Of a stretch of DNA of 64,000 nt, positions 52,890 to 61,130 are shown in pieces. Both the position numbers and the translations under genes were made by a program. Location: contig OY969423.1 of assembly GCA_963699225.1 (NCBI GenBank), positions 1,116,001-1,180,000 of the forward strand. Direction: 5' to 3'. The notes beneath the pieces were generated by a model, which was given only the letters and a program-made list of their open reading frames with translations, was not told where the DNA came from and searched no databases. The stretch's first letter is position 1, and every line of letters begins with the position of its first letter. Source of the stretch: VRUE01 sp963699225 (lineage in GTDB: Bacteria; Actinomycetota; Thermoleophilia; Solirubrobacterales; 70-9).

Positions 52890-53414
52890 ATGCGTAAGCT
52901 GCGAGACGTGGAACGAGAGCAACTGCAGGCGATCCAGACACCGCTGAAGGAGCGCTACCGCGAGGACCCCGACACCGCCGTGATCACGCTCTCGGCAGAG
53001 GGCGAGCTCGGCGAGGGCGTCTCCTGCTCGGTCAACACCGGCCGCGCGATCGCCGAGGCCGGGCTGCACCCGGCAAGCGGCGGCGACGGCAGCCAGCTCT
53101 GCTCCGGCGACATGCTGTTGGAGGCGCTCGCCGCCTGCGCCGGCGTCACCCTCCGTGCCGTGGCGACCTCACTGGGGATCGAGGTGCGATCCGGGACCGT
53201 GCGCGCCGATGGCGACCTCGACTTCCGCGGCACGCTCGCTGTCGATCGCGATGCGCCGGTCGGCTTCCGCTCGATCCGCCTCGCCTTCGAGCTCGACACC
53301 GACGCGGACGACGAGCAGCTGGCGACCCTGCTGAAGCTGACCGAGCGCTACTGCGTCGTCCTGCAGACCATCTCCACCCCACCCGAGCTCTCCGCGACCG
53401 TCGCCACGGTGTAG
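52890..53414 (+). CDS. OsmC/Ohr-family peroxide-related protein
   Basis: 174 residues with the two OsmC cysteines: LEALAACAGVTLRAVA and LTERYCVVLQTI. The family reduces organic hydroperoxides by a Cys pair. The N-terminal 30 residues (LQAIQTPLKERYREDPDTA) fit the YhfA-like subgroup. The MBL-fold gene begins 2 bases after its stop, so they are cotranscribed. Confidence 0.87.
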   Translation: MRKLRDVEREQLQAIQTPLKERYREDPDTAVITLSAEGELGEGVSCSVNTGRAIAEAGLHPASGGDGSQLCSGDMLLEALAACAGVTLRAVATSLGIEVRSGTVRADGDLDFRGTLAVDRDAPVGFRSIRLAFELDTDADDEQLATLLKLTERYCVVLQTISTPPELSATVATV

Positions 53415-53416
53415 GC

Positions 53417-54343
53417 GTGGCGAGCCCGCTGCGGCACCTCGGCGAGCTCGCCAGGGCGCAGGTGGGCAGGCGAGCGGCCCAGCGCGAAGACGGCCAGGCG
53501 CTGGGCGAGCTGGAGGCGCGGCCGCTCTCGCTGCCGGACGGGCTGGAGGTCGAATGGCTGGGCGTCTCCGGCTACCGGATCAGCGCCGAGGGCAAGACGC
53601 TGTTCGTCGATCCCTACCTCTCGCGGGTCCCCTTCGCCGATCTGCTGCGCCGCCGTTCGGCCCTGCCGGACCCGGCGATGCTCGACCGCTTCGTCCACGC
53701 CCCCGGCGATGTCGTTGGGGTGCTCGTCGGCCACACCCACTTCGACCACGCCGTCGACGCACCGGCGATCGCCCGCCGCTTCGACTGCAAGGCCTACGGA
53801 TCGGACTCGCTGGTGGCGCTGATGGGACTGCACGGCCTCGCCGAGCAGACGGTCGAGGTCGAGCCCTACCGCACCTACGAGCTGGGACCGTTCGAAGTCA
53901 GCTTCACGCCCAGCGTCCACTCCAAGCTGCTGCTCGGGCTCGCCGTGCCCTACGACGGCGACCTCACCTGCGAGCACCTCGATGGCCTCACCCCCGGCGC
54001 CTACCGCTGCGGCCAGGTCTGGGGCATCTCGATCAAGGTCGCCGGGCTCAGCTTCTACCACCAGGGCAGCGCCAACCTGATCGACGAGGCGGTGCGCGAG
54101 CGCGAGGTCGATGTCTTCCTCGCAGGCGTCGCCGGCCGCAACTTCACCGAGGACTACTGGCGGCGGATCATCCCCCGCCTCGACCCCAAGGTCGTCGTCC
54201 CCACCCACTACGACAACTTCTTCCGCCCGCTCGGCCAGCGGCTGGAGTTCGTCTCCGACGTGAGGCTCTCGGCCCTGCCCGAAGAGATCTGGACTATCAG
54301 CAGGGATGTTCGCATCGCCGCCCTACCCCGCGCGGATCTCTAG
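53417..54343 (+). CDS. MBL-fold metal-dependent hydrolase (UlaG-like)
   Basis: 308 residues, GTG start. Metal motif VGHTHFDHAVDAP (HxHxDH) and VVVPTHYDNFF near the C-terminus, with LDVEWLGVSGYRI-type beginnings of UlaG/RomA-like proteins. The substrate is not inferable. It is preceded directly by the OsmC gene, which might mean a shared detoxification role. Confidence 0.85.
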   Translation: MASPLRHLGELARAQVGRRAAQREDGQALGELEARPLSLPDGLEVEWLGVSGYRISAEGKTLFVDPYLSRVPFADLLRRRSALPDPAMLDRFVHAPGDVVGVLVGHTHFDHAVDAPAIARRFDCKAYGSDSLVALMGLHGLAEQTVEVEPYRTYELGPFEVSFTPSVHSKLLLGLAVPYDGDLTCEHLDGLTPGAYRCGQVWGISIKVAGLSFYHQGSANLIDEAVREREVDVFLAGVAGRNFTEDYWRRIIPRLDPKVVVPTHYDNFFRPLGQRLEFVSDVRLSALPEEIWTISRDVRIAALPRADL

Positions 54344-54411
54344 AAGAAGATTCGACAGTCCCGTTACATCGTGCGCGCCACCGGGGCGCCTGCGCGACCT
54401 ACGCTCAGAGC

Positions 54412-54645
54412 ATGACTCCGATCGATGCGGGGGTAGTTCCGGGCTTGCTTGAAGCGGTGGTAGCAGCGGTCTCGATTTTGGGAGGCGCTATGGCTTATGA
54501 AAGTGGGCTTGGTGCAGCCGAGGCAGTTTCCGAAAACCAACCAGGCGAGATCCTAGGGCGACGCGTCAACGAAGGCATAGCGAAAGGTTTTGTCTGGGGT
54601 TGGCCGCTATCGGTGATCGCGCTTATCATCGAGCTGTGGTTGTGA
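54412..54645 (+). CDS. Small membrane protein, first of a coupled pair
   Basis: 77 residues with two hydrophobic segments (VPGLLEAVVAAVSILGGAMAY and GFVWGWPLSVIALIIELWL) and a conserved-looking central SENQPGEILGRRVNEGIAKG. No family recognised. Its stop overlaps the next gene's GTG (GTGA), so the pair is translationally coupled. GC appears lower than in neighbouring genes. Confidence 0.6.
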   Translation: MTPIDAGVVPGLLEAVVAAVSILGGAMAYESGLGAAEAVSENQPGEILGRRVNEGIAKGFVWGWPLSVIALIIELWL

Positions 54646-54827
54646 TTCGCTTCATATTCAGCTTCCCGTGGGGCATGCTCGCGACCAGCACCTCGGTTGC
54701 GATCGCGACCGGCATCGCAGTAATCGCTTTTGGAGCGCCTCCGGCGATTCTGATCCCGGTGGGTTGGGCCAGCGCAACGGCCTACAGGGTCCTGAGCTCT
54801 CGGTTCGAGCGGCAGCTCAACCGCTGA
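54642..54827 (+). CDS. Small membrane protein, second of a coupled pair
   Basis: 61 residues from the GTG that overlaps the preceding stop codon: MIRFIFSFPWGMLATSTSVA and a second helix AVIAFGAPPAILIPVGWASA, ending in a basic tail (SRFERQLNR). An upstream ATG would read through the first gene and is rejected. Its last 11 bases overlap the convergent DUF1697 gene. Function unknown. Confidence 0.6.
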   Translation: MIRFIFSFPWGMLATSTSVAIATGIAVIAFGAPPAILIPVGWASATAYRVLSSRFERQLNR

Positions 54828-55362
54828 GCTCAAAGTACTTGGTGGCGATCTGCTCGACCGTGCCCATGGTGCGGACGGTGTTCTGCCCGAGCGCAGCAGC
54901 GAGCTCCTTCAAATCGAGCTCGGAGTCCGAAAGGCCGCCTTTCGGCAGCCAGTAGAGCTCGCGCCTCTCGAGCGCGAGGCGGTCATCATCGCTCGCCAGC
55001 GCCAGTGCCCGCTTGCGCGCCGCAGCCTTCGGCTTCTGCTTGAGGAAGGTGACCTGGATCTTCCCCTTCGATGCCTTCAGCGCTTTCGCCTCGAACGGCT
55101 TGTGGGCAGCGACCGCCCGCAGCTCGGCGGCGCTGCGCAGGAAGACCGGCACTTCGTAGCCGAGCGCCTCGCCGAGACCGGCTTCGATCTCACTCGTCAG
55201 CTTCGCCTCCCTGCCCTTCCCACTGAAAACGACGTTGCCGCTGGCGCGGAAGCAGGCGACATCGGCAAAGCCCAGCGTTTCGAACTCAGCCCGCAGCTCC
55301 TCGTTCTTGATCCGCCGCCCACCGAGGTTCATCCCGCGCAGGAAGGCGACATGGCTCGGCAT
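54817..55362 (-). CDS. DUF1697 family protein
   Basis: 181 residues starting MPSHVAFLRGMNLGGRRIKNEEL, the family hallmark, with a ferredoxin-like repeat and FRASGNVVFSG. The function of DUF1697 is not established. It lies just downstream of the tmRNA gene and beyond its hairpin, so it probably has its own promoter. Confidence 0.88.
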   Translation of the reverse strand: MPSHVAFLRGMNLGGRRIKNEELRAEFETLGFADVACFRASGNVVFSGKGREAKLTSEIEAGLGEALGYEVPVFLRSAAELRAVAAHKPFEAKALKASKGKIQVTFLKQKPKAAARKRALALASDDDRLALERRELYWLPKGGLSDSELDLKELAAALGQNTVRTMGTVEQIATKYFELSG

Positions 55363-55374
55363 GCTTGGACTCTA

Positions 55375-55407
55375 GAGCCCCCAACCGAGGGAATCGGCTG
55401 GGGGCTC
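55375..55407 (-). terminator. Terminator-like hairpin after ssrA
   Basis: GAGCCCCCAACCGA and TCGGCTGGGGGCTC (plus-strand reading) form a 14-bp stem with one G-U pair and a 5-base loop, 6 bases past the tmRNA 3' end. No U-run follows, as is usual at high GC. Confidence 0.72.
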
Positions 55408-55413
55408 GTCCAG

Positions 55414-55772
55414 TGGAGGCGGTGGGATTCGAACCCACGTGTCCGGTCGTAGCGCGAAGGCGTCTACAGGTATAGCCGGCGCTTGATTCTCGTCTCCCGG
55501 GGTCCGCGCCGGCGGGCACTGCGGGAGATAAAGCCCTCTGAATTGTCCCCTGGAGGACGGGGCGATCCGCCGGGGTGAGCCCGTGTTCTGAAGCCGGCTG
55601 CCCTCCCTACGGGCGAGGGAGGACCGACTCTCATCGCCTAGGTTCTAGCTAGGCAGCGAGGGCGAACTCATGGTCCGCACGTATTGGTTGGTGCCGGGGT
55701 TTAACGAGGCCTCCGGCAACCTCGACCTGCAACCTTTCGCACGGACCGACCGGATCGAAGCCTGTCGCCCCC
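55414..55772 (-). ncRNA. ssrA: Transfer-messenger RNA (tmRNA)
   Basis: The 5' end is GGGGGCGACAGGCTTCGAT, the canonical tmRNA start, and the 3' end has a T-arm GTGGGTTCGAATCCCAC followed by CGCCTCC plus discriminator A. GGGGGCG pairs with CGCCTCC (one G-U), closing the tRNA-like domain over 359 bases; CCA is not encoded. The mRNA-like part encodes a tag ending EFALAA with stop TAG (followed by CTAG). With resume codon GCG the tag is ADHEFALAA; the resume codon is inferred. It rescues stalled ribosomes together with SmpB, encoded about 3.3 kb away. Confidence 0.92.
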
Positions 55773-55787
55773 GTGCTAAGTGGTCCG

Positions 55788-55793
55788 ATTGTA
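55788..55793 (-). promoter_or_regulatory. Possible -10 element of ssrA
   Basis: TACAAT on the minus strand lies 15 bases before the mature tmRNA 5' end. A start a few bases downstream, followed by RNase P trimming, would fit. No good -35 hexamer is seen at 17 bases. The 44-base gap is shared with the divergent oxidoreductase gene. Confidence 0.35.
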
Positions 55794-55816
55794 CGGAGTC
55801 GGGTAGGAATACCGGC

Positions 55817-57187
55817 ATGGCCGAGAAGACATTCGACGCGATCGTGCTCGGGGCGGGAGCGCCGGGCGAGGTTTGCGCCGGGCGGATCGCCGACGGCGGG
55901 CTCTCGGTGGCGATCGTCGAGCAGCACCTGGTCGGCGGCGAATGCTCTTACTACGCGTGCATGCCCTCGAAGGCGCTGCTGCGGCCATCCGACCTGCTCG
56001 CCGAGGCGCGGCGGGTGCCCGGAATCGCCGTCGGTGAGCGACTCGACCCAGGCGCCGTACTCGCTCGCCGCGACGAGGTGATCCACGACCGCGACGACTC
56101 CGGTCAGTTGCCCTGGCTGGAAGAACGCGACATCGAGCTCTTCCGCGGCAGCGGAGTGCTCGAGGGCGAACGACAGGTTCGGGTCGGCGATGACCTGCTC
56201 AGCGCCCGCCGGGCGATCGTCGTCGCCACCGGCAGCAGCGCGGCGATACCGTCGATCGACGGCCTCGACTCGGCCCGGCCATGGAACAACCGCGAGGGCA
56301 CAACGTCCAAGCACGTGCCCGAGAGCATGATCGTGCTCGGCGCCGGGCCTGTCGGCTGCGAGCTCTCGCAGGCCTGGTCCTCGCTCGGCTGCCGGGTGAC
56401 GCTAATCGAGGGCGGCCCCCGCGTGCTCGCACGAGAGGAGCCCTTCGCCGGCGAGGAAGTCGGCGAGGCACTGCGCGAACAGCACGGCGTCGACGTCCGC
56501 ACCGGCACCAAAGCCGTCCGGGTCAGCCGCGATGGCGACGTCGTCACGGTCGAGCTCGATGACGGCAGCGCGGTCGCCGCGGCCGAGATCCTCGTCGCCG
56601 TTGGCCGCAAGCCGCGCACCACGGAGATCGGGCTCGAGAGCGTCCAGATCGAGCCCGGTGAGCACGGCTTCCTCGATACCGACGACCGACTTCGGGTCGG
56701 CGCCCGCGAGTGGCTCTACGCGGTCGGCGACGTCAGCGGTCGCGCCCTCTTCACCCACATGGGCAAGTACCAGGCCTGGGTAGCCGCCGAGAACATCCTC
56801 GGCCGCGAGGTCGCCTTGGCGGCGGAAGACATCGGTTCACCCCGCGTCACCTTCACCGACCCCCAGGTCGCCGCGGTCGGCAAGACACTCGCGCAGGCAA
56901 AGGAAGCCGGAATCGAGGCAAAAGCGATCGACGTCCCCACCGACGGTACGGCCGGCGCCAGCTTCCAGGGCAAGGAAACCGGCGGCACCTCACGGCTAGT
57001 CGTCGACGAGCCGCGCGGAGTCATCGTCGGCGCCACCTTCACCGGCTTCGAGACCGCCGACTTCCTCCACGCCGCGACGATCGCGATCGTCGGTGAGGTA
57101 CCGCTAGAGAGACTGCGCCACGCGGTAGCTGCCTATCCAAGCCGCAGCGAGATCTGGCTCAAGCTCCTGGAGGCGTATGGGATCTAG
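55817..57187 (+). CDS. FAD-dependent pyridine nucleotide-disulfide oxidoreductase
   Basis: 456 residues from ATG 55817; codons further upstream overlap the tmRNA gene. FAD-binding AIVLGAGAPGEVCAG, redox-active disulfide GGECSYYACMPSKALL (Cys-x4-Cys), NAD-binding VLGAGPVGCELSQ and second FAD motif YAVGDVSGRALFTH are present, as is a dimerisation domain with FTDPQVAAVG. The usual C-terminal His-Pro-Glu dyad of lipoamide or mercuric reductases reads HAVAAYPSRSEIW, without a clear HxxPTxxE His. Mercuric reductase-like, substrate unknown. Confidence 0.88.
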   Translation: MAEKTFDAIVLGAGAPGEVCAGRIADGGLSVAIVEQHLVGGECSYYACMPSKALLRPSDLLAEARRVPGIAVGERLDPGAVLARRDEVIHDRDDSGQLPWLEERDIELFRGSGVLEGERQVRVGDDLLSARRAIVVATGSSAAIPSIDGLDSARPWNNREGTTSKHVPESMIVLGAGPVGCELSQAWSSLGCRVTLIEGGPRVLAREEPFAGEEVGEALREQHGVDVRTGTKAVRVSRDGDVVTVELDDGSAVAAAEILVAVGRKPRTTEIGLESVQIEPGEHGFLDTDDRLRVGAREWLYAVGDVSGRALFTHMGKYQAWVAAENILGREVALAAEDIGSPRVTFTDPQVAAVGKTLAQAKEAGIEAKAIDVPTDGTAGASFQGKETGGTSRLVVDEPRGVIVGATFTGFETADFLHAATIAIVGEVPLERLRHAVAAYPSRSEIWLKLLEAYGI

Positions 57188-57194
57188 CGAGCGC

Positions 57195-59036
57195 TCAAAC
57201 TGAAGAGCGGCGCTTCAGATCTTCTAGGACGTCCTGCGGGAACCCGGGGACCTCGTCGAGGTCGTCAACCGAGCCGAAGCGACCTAGCCGCTCGCGGTGG
57301 GCGAGCAGGCGCGTTGCCTGGGTGACCGAGAGGTTCTCAGCGCGAAGCTGCTCGAAGCTGACCGAGTTGAGGTCAATCGTGCCGCCGGCAGCCGGCGGCA
57401 TGGGTTCGGGAGCAGGGGGCACCGGGCCTGGCTGCGGCGCCGGCGTTGGGGGCTCCGGGGCCGGAGGCGGCGGTGTGGGAGCAGGCGGCTCAGGCACCGG
57501 CGGCTGTGGCGTGGGCATAGGAGCGGGCGGAATTGGCGAAGGCGGCGTGGGCGCAGGCGGCGCGGGCGGGCCGGGGTCCGGCGCCGGAGGGGTGGGCTCG
57601 GGTGCCGGCGGCGGCACCGGCTGCGAAGGCTGTGGCGCGGCGAACGGCGCCGGTGGTGGTGCAACGGGCTGGGGGGACGCGGCGCGCTGGCCCTGGACCG
57701 ACTGGATCACCGCTTGCTCTGCCTCGGCGGCACGGCGCTCGGCCTCGCGAGCGCGCTCCTCCGCCTCGGCAACGCTGTCGCGAATCTCCTGCAGGCGCCG
57801 CTCGCGCTCGTCCTCTTCGGACTTGAGCTTGGCCAGGCGTTCTGCCTCAGCGGCGCGGCGCTCGGCCTCCTTGGTGCGCTCTTCGATCTGGCGCAGCCGC
57901 TCCTGAGCCTCCGCCATCGCCCGCTCCTGCGCTTCGCGCTCCTGCTGCAGGCGCTGCTCTGCCGTCTGCAGCCCGGCTCCGGCAGCAGGCTCCGGGACAA
58001 CCGGCGGCACCGCCGCCATGCTCTGGGTCACCTGACCCGCCTGGGCCTGGGCGGTGCGGCCTTCGGCCTCGCGCTGCAATCGCTCGGCCTCCTGGATGCG
58101 GCGATCGGCCTCGGCCCGGATCCGCTCCTCCTCGTGCTGGATCTCGGCAACCTTGTCCTGCACGCGCGCTTCCACCACCGCGGGGTCCTCGTAGCCGACG
58201 GGCGGCGTCGCCGACGCTGGCGTCGGCACAAGCGGGGGAACCGCTGTGGGCGGGAGCGGCTGGGACGGCGACTGCGGTGCAGGAGTCGCAGCACTAGGCG
58301 ACGGGACGGCAGCCGGTGGGGGCGGCAGGGGTTGGCCCGTCGGGGGCAGCGGCGCTACCGGAGCGCCCTGCTGAAGCTGTTCGCGCTCCTGAGCCGCGCG
58401 TGCCTCGGCCAGCTGGCGCTCGGCCTTCGCCGCTTCCTTGCGAGTCCGGCGGCTATCGGCGCGGCCGCCGCCGGCTGACTTGCCGCCGCGTTCCGCCCGC
58501 TTCGCGAGGCGCTCCTCTTTGCGTCGTTTGGCCTCTTCCTGGCGCTTTTTGCGGTGCTCGAGGCGGGCAAGGCGCTGCTGCTCGCGGGCCTGTTTGCGCT
58601 TGTCCTTGGAGCTGAGTGGCTGCTGAGCGCCAACCGGGGCAACCGCTGCAGGGGCGCCAGGCGCGGTCGCGGGCGGTAGGCCGGGTGGCGGCGTGACTGG
58701 AGTTGGAGGCGGCGTGCGGGGCAGCTCAGCTGTCTGCGCTTGCGCGGCGGCCGGCGGTGGGGGCGTCGTCGCCTTGCCCGGCGGTGGTGGCGGCGAGCCA
58801 GACGGAGTCGCCCCCTCTTTGGCCGCCTTCTCCTTAGCCCGACGCTGGGTCACGCTGACGACAAGCAGCAAGAGCAGGATCGCGGCGACGAGGGCGCCGA
58901 CGAAGTACTGGATGTTGTCGCTGATGAAGTTGCCGGCTTCGCTCGGGAAGGAATCGGCCTGCGCCTGGGCAGGAACGGCCAGGGCGAGCGCAACGAGGGT
59001 CAACGCGGACCAGAGCAGGGAAATCCTGAAGCGCAT
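57195..59036 (-). CDS. Membrane-anchored coiled-coil protein with C-terminal helix-hairpin-helix
   Basis: 613 residues. Signal-like start (LLWSALTLVALALAVPAQA), membrane helix (FVGALVAAILLLLLVVSV), a Pro-rich stretch, long charged helices (KKRQEEAKRRKEERLAKRAE and about 300-445), a second Pro-rich hinge, and a final ComEA-like helix-hairpin-helix (TIDLNSVSFEQLRAEN, FGSVDDLDEVPGF). The C-terminus would lie in the cytoplasm if the start is cleaved and the helix spans once. HhH motifs usually bind DNA, so the protein could tether DNA to the membrane; this is inferred. It sits next to smpB. Confidence 0.72.
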   Translation of the reverse strand: MRFRISLLWSALTLVALALAVPAQAQADSFPSEAGNFISDNIQYFVGALVAAILLLLLVVSVTQRRAKEKAAKEGATPSGSPPPPPGKATTPPPPAAAQAQTAELPRTPPPTPVTPPPGLPPATAPGAPAAVAPVGAQQPLSSKDKRKQAREQQRLARLEHRKKRQEEAKRRKEERLAKRAERGGKSAGGGRADSRRTRKEAAKAERQLAEARAAQEREQLQQGAPVAPLPPTGQPLPPPPAAVPSPSAATPAPQSPSQPLPPTAVPPLVPTPASATPPVGYEDPAVVEARVQDKVAEIQHEEERIRAEADRRIQEAERLQREAEGRTAQAQAGQVTQSMAAVPPVVPEPAAGAGLQTAEQRLQQEREAQERAMAEAQERLRQIEERTKEAERRAAEAERLAKLKSEEDERERRLQEIRDSVAEAEERAREAERRAAEAEQAVIQSVQGQRAASPQPVAPPPAPFAAPQPSQPVPPPAPEPTPPAPDPGPPAPPAPTPPSPIPPAPMPTPQPPVPEPPAPTPPPPAPEPPTPAPQPGPVPPAPEPMPPAAGGTIDLNSVSFEQLRAENLSVTQATRLLAHRERLGRFGSVDDLDEVPGFPQDVLEDLKRRSSV

Positions 59037-59047
59037 CGGTCCCGAAG

Positions 59048-59530
59048 CTACCTCATCCGGCCCTTGAATTCTCGCTCGACTTCGCGGCGCACGTCACGGT
59101 CCGCGATATCGCGGCGCCGGTCGCGACCCTCCTTGCCCCGCGCCAGCGCCAGCTCGACCTTCGCGCGCGGGCCTTTGAAGTAGATGCGCAGGGGGATCAG
59201 GGTCAGGCCTTTCTCCGCGGTCTTGCCAATCAGCCTTTCGATCTCGCCCTTGTGCAGCAGCAGTTTGCGCGGCCGTTCCGGTTCGTGGTTCTCGCGGCTG
59301 GCCGGTTCGTAGGGCGGGATATGCAGCTTGCGCAGCCAAACCTCGCCCTTCTCGACTACCGCGTAGGAGTCGGTCATCTGCGCCTTGCCGTTGCGCAGCG
59401 ACTTGACCTCCGAGCCCAGCAGGACGATCCCCGCCTCCATTTTTTCCACCGGCTCGAATTTGTGCCGGGCGCGGCGGTTGGTGGCGACGTCCCCCGAAGC
59501 GGGCTCGCGTTTCTTGCCCTTCTTAGCCAT
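59048..59530 (-). CDS. smpB: SsrA-binding protein SmpB
   Basis: 160 residues with NRRARHKFEPVEKMEAGIVLLGSEVKSLR (here shown in part by KMEAGIVLLGSEVKSLRNGK), SYAVVEKGEVWLRKLHI and the basic C-terminal tail KEGRDRRRDIADRDVRR. ATG 59530 overlaps the rnr stop by 8 bases; a TTG three bases earlier is an alternative. It binds tmRNA and delivers it to stalled ribosomes, and the tmRNA gene is 3.3 kb downstream. Confidence 0.95.
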   Translation of the reverse strand: MAKKGKKREPASGDVATNRRARHKFEPVEKMEAGIVLLGSEVKSLRNGKAQMTDSYAVVEKGEVWLRKLHIPPYEPASRENHEPERPRKLLLHKGEIERLIGKTAEKGLTLIPLRIYFKGPRAKVELALARGKEGRDRRRDIADRDVRREVEREFKGRMR

Positions 59531-61130
59531 CAAGGCGCTCCAGGTCGACGCGCCCGCGCGTCGGCGCGACCTCGCTTACCCGGACGGATATCGGATCGCC
59601 GAGGCGCAGGGTCGCGCCCGACTCTCGCCCCGCCAGGGCGGTCTCGCTCTCGTTCAACTCGAAGCGCTCGTCGCCCATCGTTCGCGCCGGCAGGAACCCC
59701 TGGTAGACGTCGCCGAGCTCGCCGCCGAAGCGGACGAAGGCACCGGCCCGGATCACCCCCGAGACCTCGCCCTCGAACTCGGTCCCCTCGCCCCGCTCGG
59801 CAAGCTCGCGCTGCAGCAGGTAGGCGGCGCAGATGTCGTCGGCGTCGCGCTCGACCCGGGCCGACTCGCGCTCGCGCTCGCTGCTGTGCCAGGCGACCTC
59901 GCGCGCCTCGGCGGCCCGCGGCGCCTCCTCCCCCTCGCCCAGCGCGGCCAGCAGCGCCCGGTGGACGAGCAGGTCTGGGTAGCGCCGGATCGGCGAGGTG
60001 AAGTGGCAGTAGGCCGGGCTGCCGAGGCCGGCGTGGCCGCTGTTGCGGTCGCTGTAGGAGGCCTGCATCAGGGAACGGAGCACGAGCGATGTATACGCCT
60101 CCCGACCGTGCCCGCGCCGCGCCGCCTCCTCGAGGACGAGCCGGCTCGCCTGCGCCGCCACCTGGCCGGTCTGAGCAGGTGCGAGGCCCTGACCCAGGGG
60201 TGGAGTCGGCACGCCGAGCGCCTGCAACTGCTCGACCAGGCGCTCGACTCGCGCCGAGTCGGGCTGGGCGTGCACGCGGTAGACCGCCGGCACGCGCTTG
60301 CGCTCGAGCAGCTGGGCCACCTGTTCATTGGCGAGAATCATCAGTCGCTCGATCAAGCGGTGCGACTCGGTCTGCGCCACGGCGCGAGCGCCAACGACGT
60401 TGCCGGCCGCGTCGAAGCGGAACTCGGGCTCACTCGAATCGACGTCGAGACTGGTCGCGCCCCGCTGCTCGCCAAGCAATGCCGCCGCCCGGCGCGCCAG
60501 GGACAACGGCTCGGCCACGGCCTCGGGTGGGGCCTCGCGACCGGCGAAGACGCGGTCGAGCTGGTCGTAGTCGAGGCGCGCCCGCGAGCGGACGCGACTG
60601 CGGTAGAAGCTGGATGAGCGGGGCTTGTCACTGGGGCTGAGCTCGATCTCGGCGGTCACGGCCAGGCGCTCGACGTCGGGAGCAAGGCTGCAGGCATCCT
60701 CGCTCAGTGCCCGCGGCAGCATTGGCTCGACCGCGCCCGGGGCATAGGTGCTGTTGGCGCGGCGGCGCGCCTCGATATCGAGTGGAGTTCCCGGCCGCAC
60801 GTGGGCGGCGACGTCGGCGATGTGGACCCAGAGGCGCAAGCCGTCCTCCTCATGCCGGGCGGAGATCGCGTCGTCGAAGTCACGCGCGGTCGCCGGGTCG
60901 ATCGTGAAGGTGGGCAGATCGGTGAGGTCGCGGCGGCGGCCCTGACTTTCTGCGGCCGCATCGGCGGCCCGTCCCGCTTCAACCTCCAGCGCCGCCGCGA
61001 AGCCGCGGCCTTCGAGGCGCTCCTCCAGCAAAGCGTCGACCGCCTCGCGCGCGTTTTTCGGCTCCCGGCGCCGCCCCCGCCCGCGGGCCCGCTGCCGCTC
61101 CCGGTAGTAGCGCCAGTCCCGCTTGCTCAC
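59523..61130 (-). CDS. RNB-domain 3'-5' exoribonuclease (RNase R/II-like)
   Basis: 535 residues. The RNB catalytic core has TIDPATARDFDDAIS (metal Asp cluster), HIADVAAHVRPG, SPAYCHFTSPIRRYPDLLVHRAL and a C-terminal S1-like domain (FEGEVSGVIRAGAFVRFGG). The N-terminal cold-shock domains of full-size RNase R (about 800 residues) are absent; only about 75 mostly basic residues precede the RNB core. Position beside smpB and ssrA matches the role of RNase R in degrading rescued non-stop mRNAs. Its start overlaps the ctpA stop by 4 bases. Confidence 0.9.
   Translation of the reverse strand: MSKRDWRYYRERQRARGRGRRREPKNAREAVDALLEERLEGRGFAAALEVEAGRAADAAAESQGRRRDLTDLPTFTIDPATARDFDDAISARHEEDGLRLWVHIADVAAHVRPGTPLDIEARRRANSTYAPGAVEPMLPRALSEDACSLAPDVERLAVTAEIELSPSDKPRSSSFYRSRVRSRARLDYDQLDRVFAGREAPPEAVAEPLSLARRAAALLGEQRGATSLDVDSSEPEFRFDAAGNVVGARAVAQTESHRLIERLMILANEQVAQLLERKRVPAVYRVHAQPDSARVERLVEQLQALGVPTPPLGQGLAPAQTGQVAAQASRLVLEEAARRGHGREAYTSLVLRSLMQASYSDRNSGHAGLGSPAYCHFTSPIRRYPDLLVHRALLAALGEGEEAPRAAEAREVAWHSSERERESARVERDADDICAAYLLQRELAERGEGTEFEGEVSGVIRAGAFVRFGGELGDVYQGFLPARTMGDERFELNESETALAGRESGATLRLGDPISVRVSEVAPTRGRVDLERLDG

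Noticed and set aside
55420..55440. T-arm-like sequence suggesting an ordinary tRNA
   Set aside because: No anticodon arm or D-arm fits within 90 bases; the acceptor partner is 330 bases away and matches the tmRNA 5' end.
55670..55816. Upstream extension of the FAD oxidoreductase to an earlier ATG
   Set aside because: The extra codons lie inside the tmRNA gene, and the flavin-binding strand begins right after ATG 55817.
59385..60617. 410-codon plus-strand frame over the RNB nuclease
   Set aside because: It is a shadow of a certain gene in the opposite strand, with no ribosome site.
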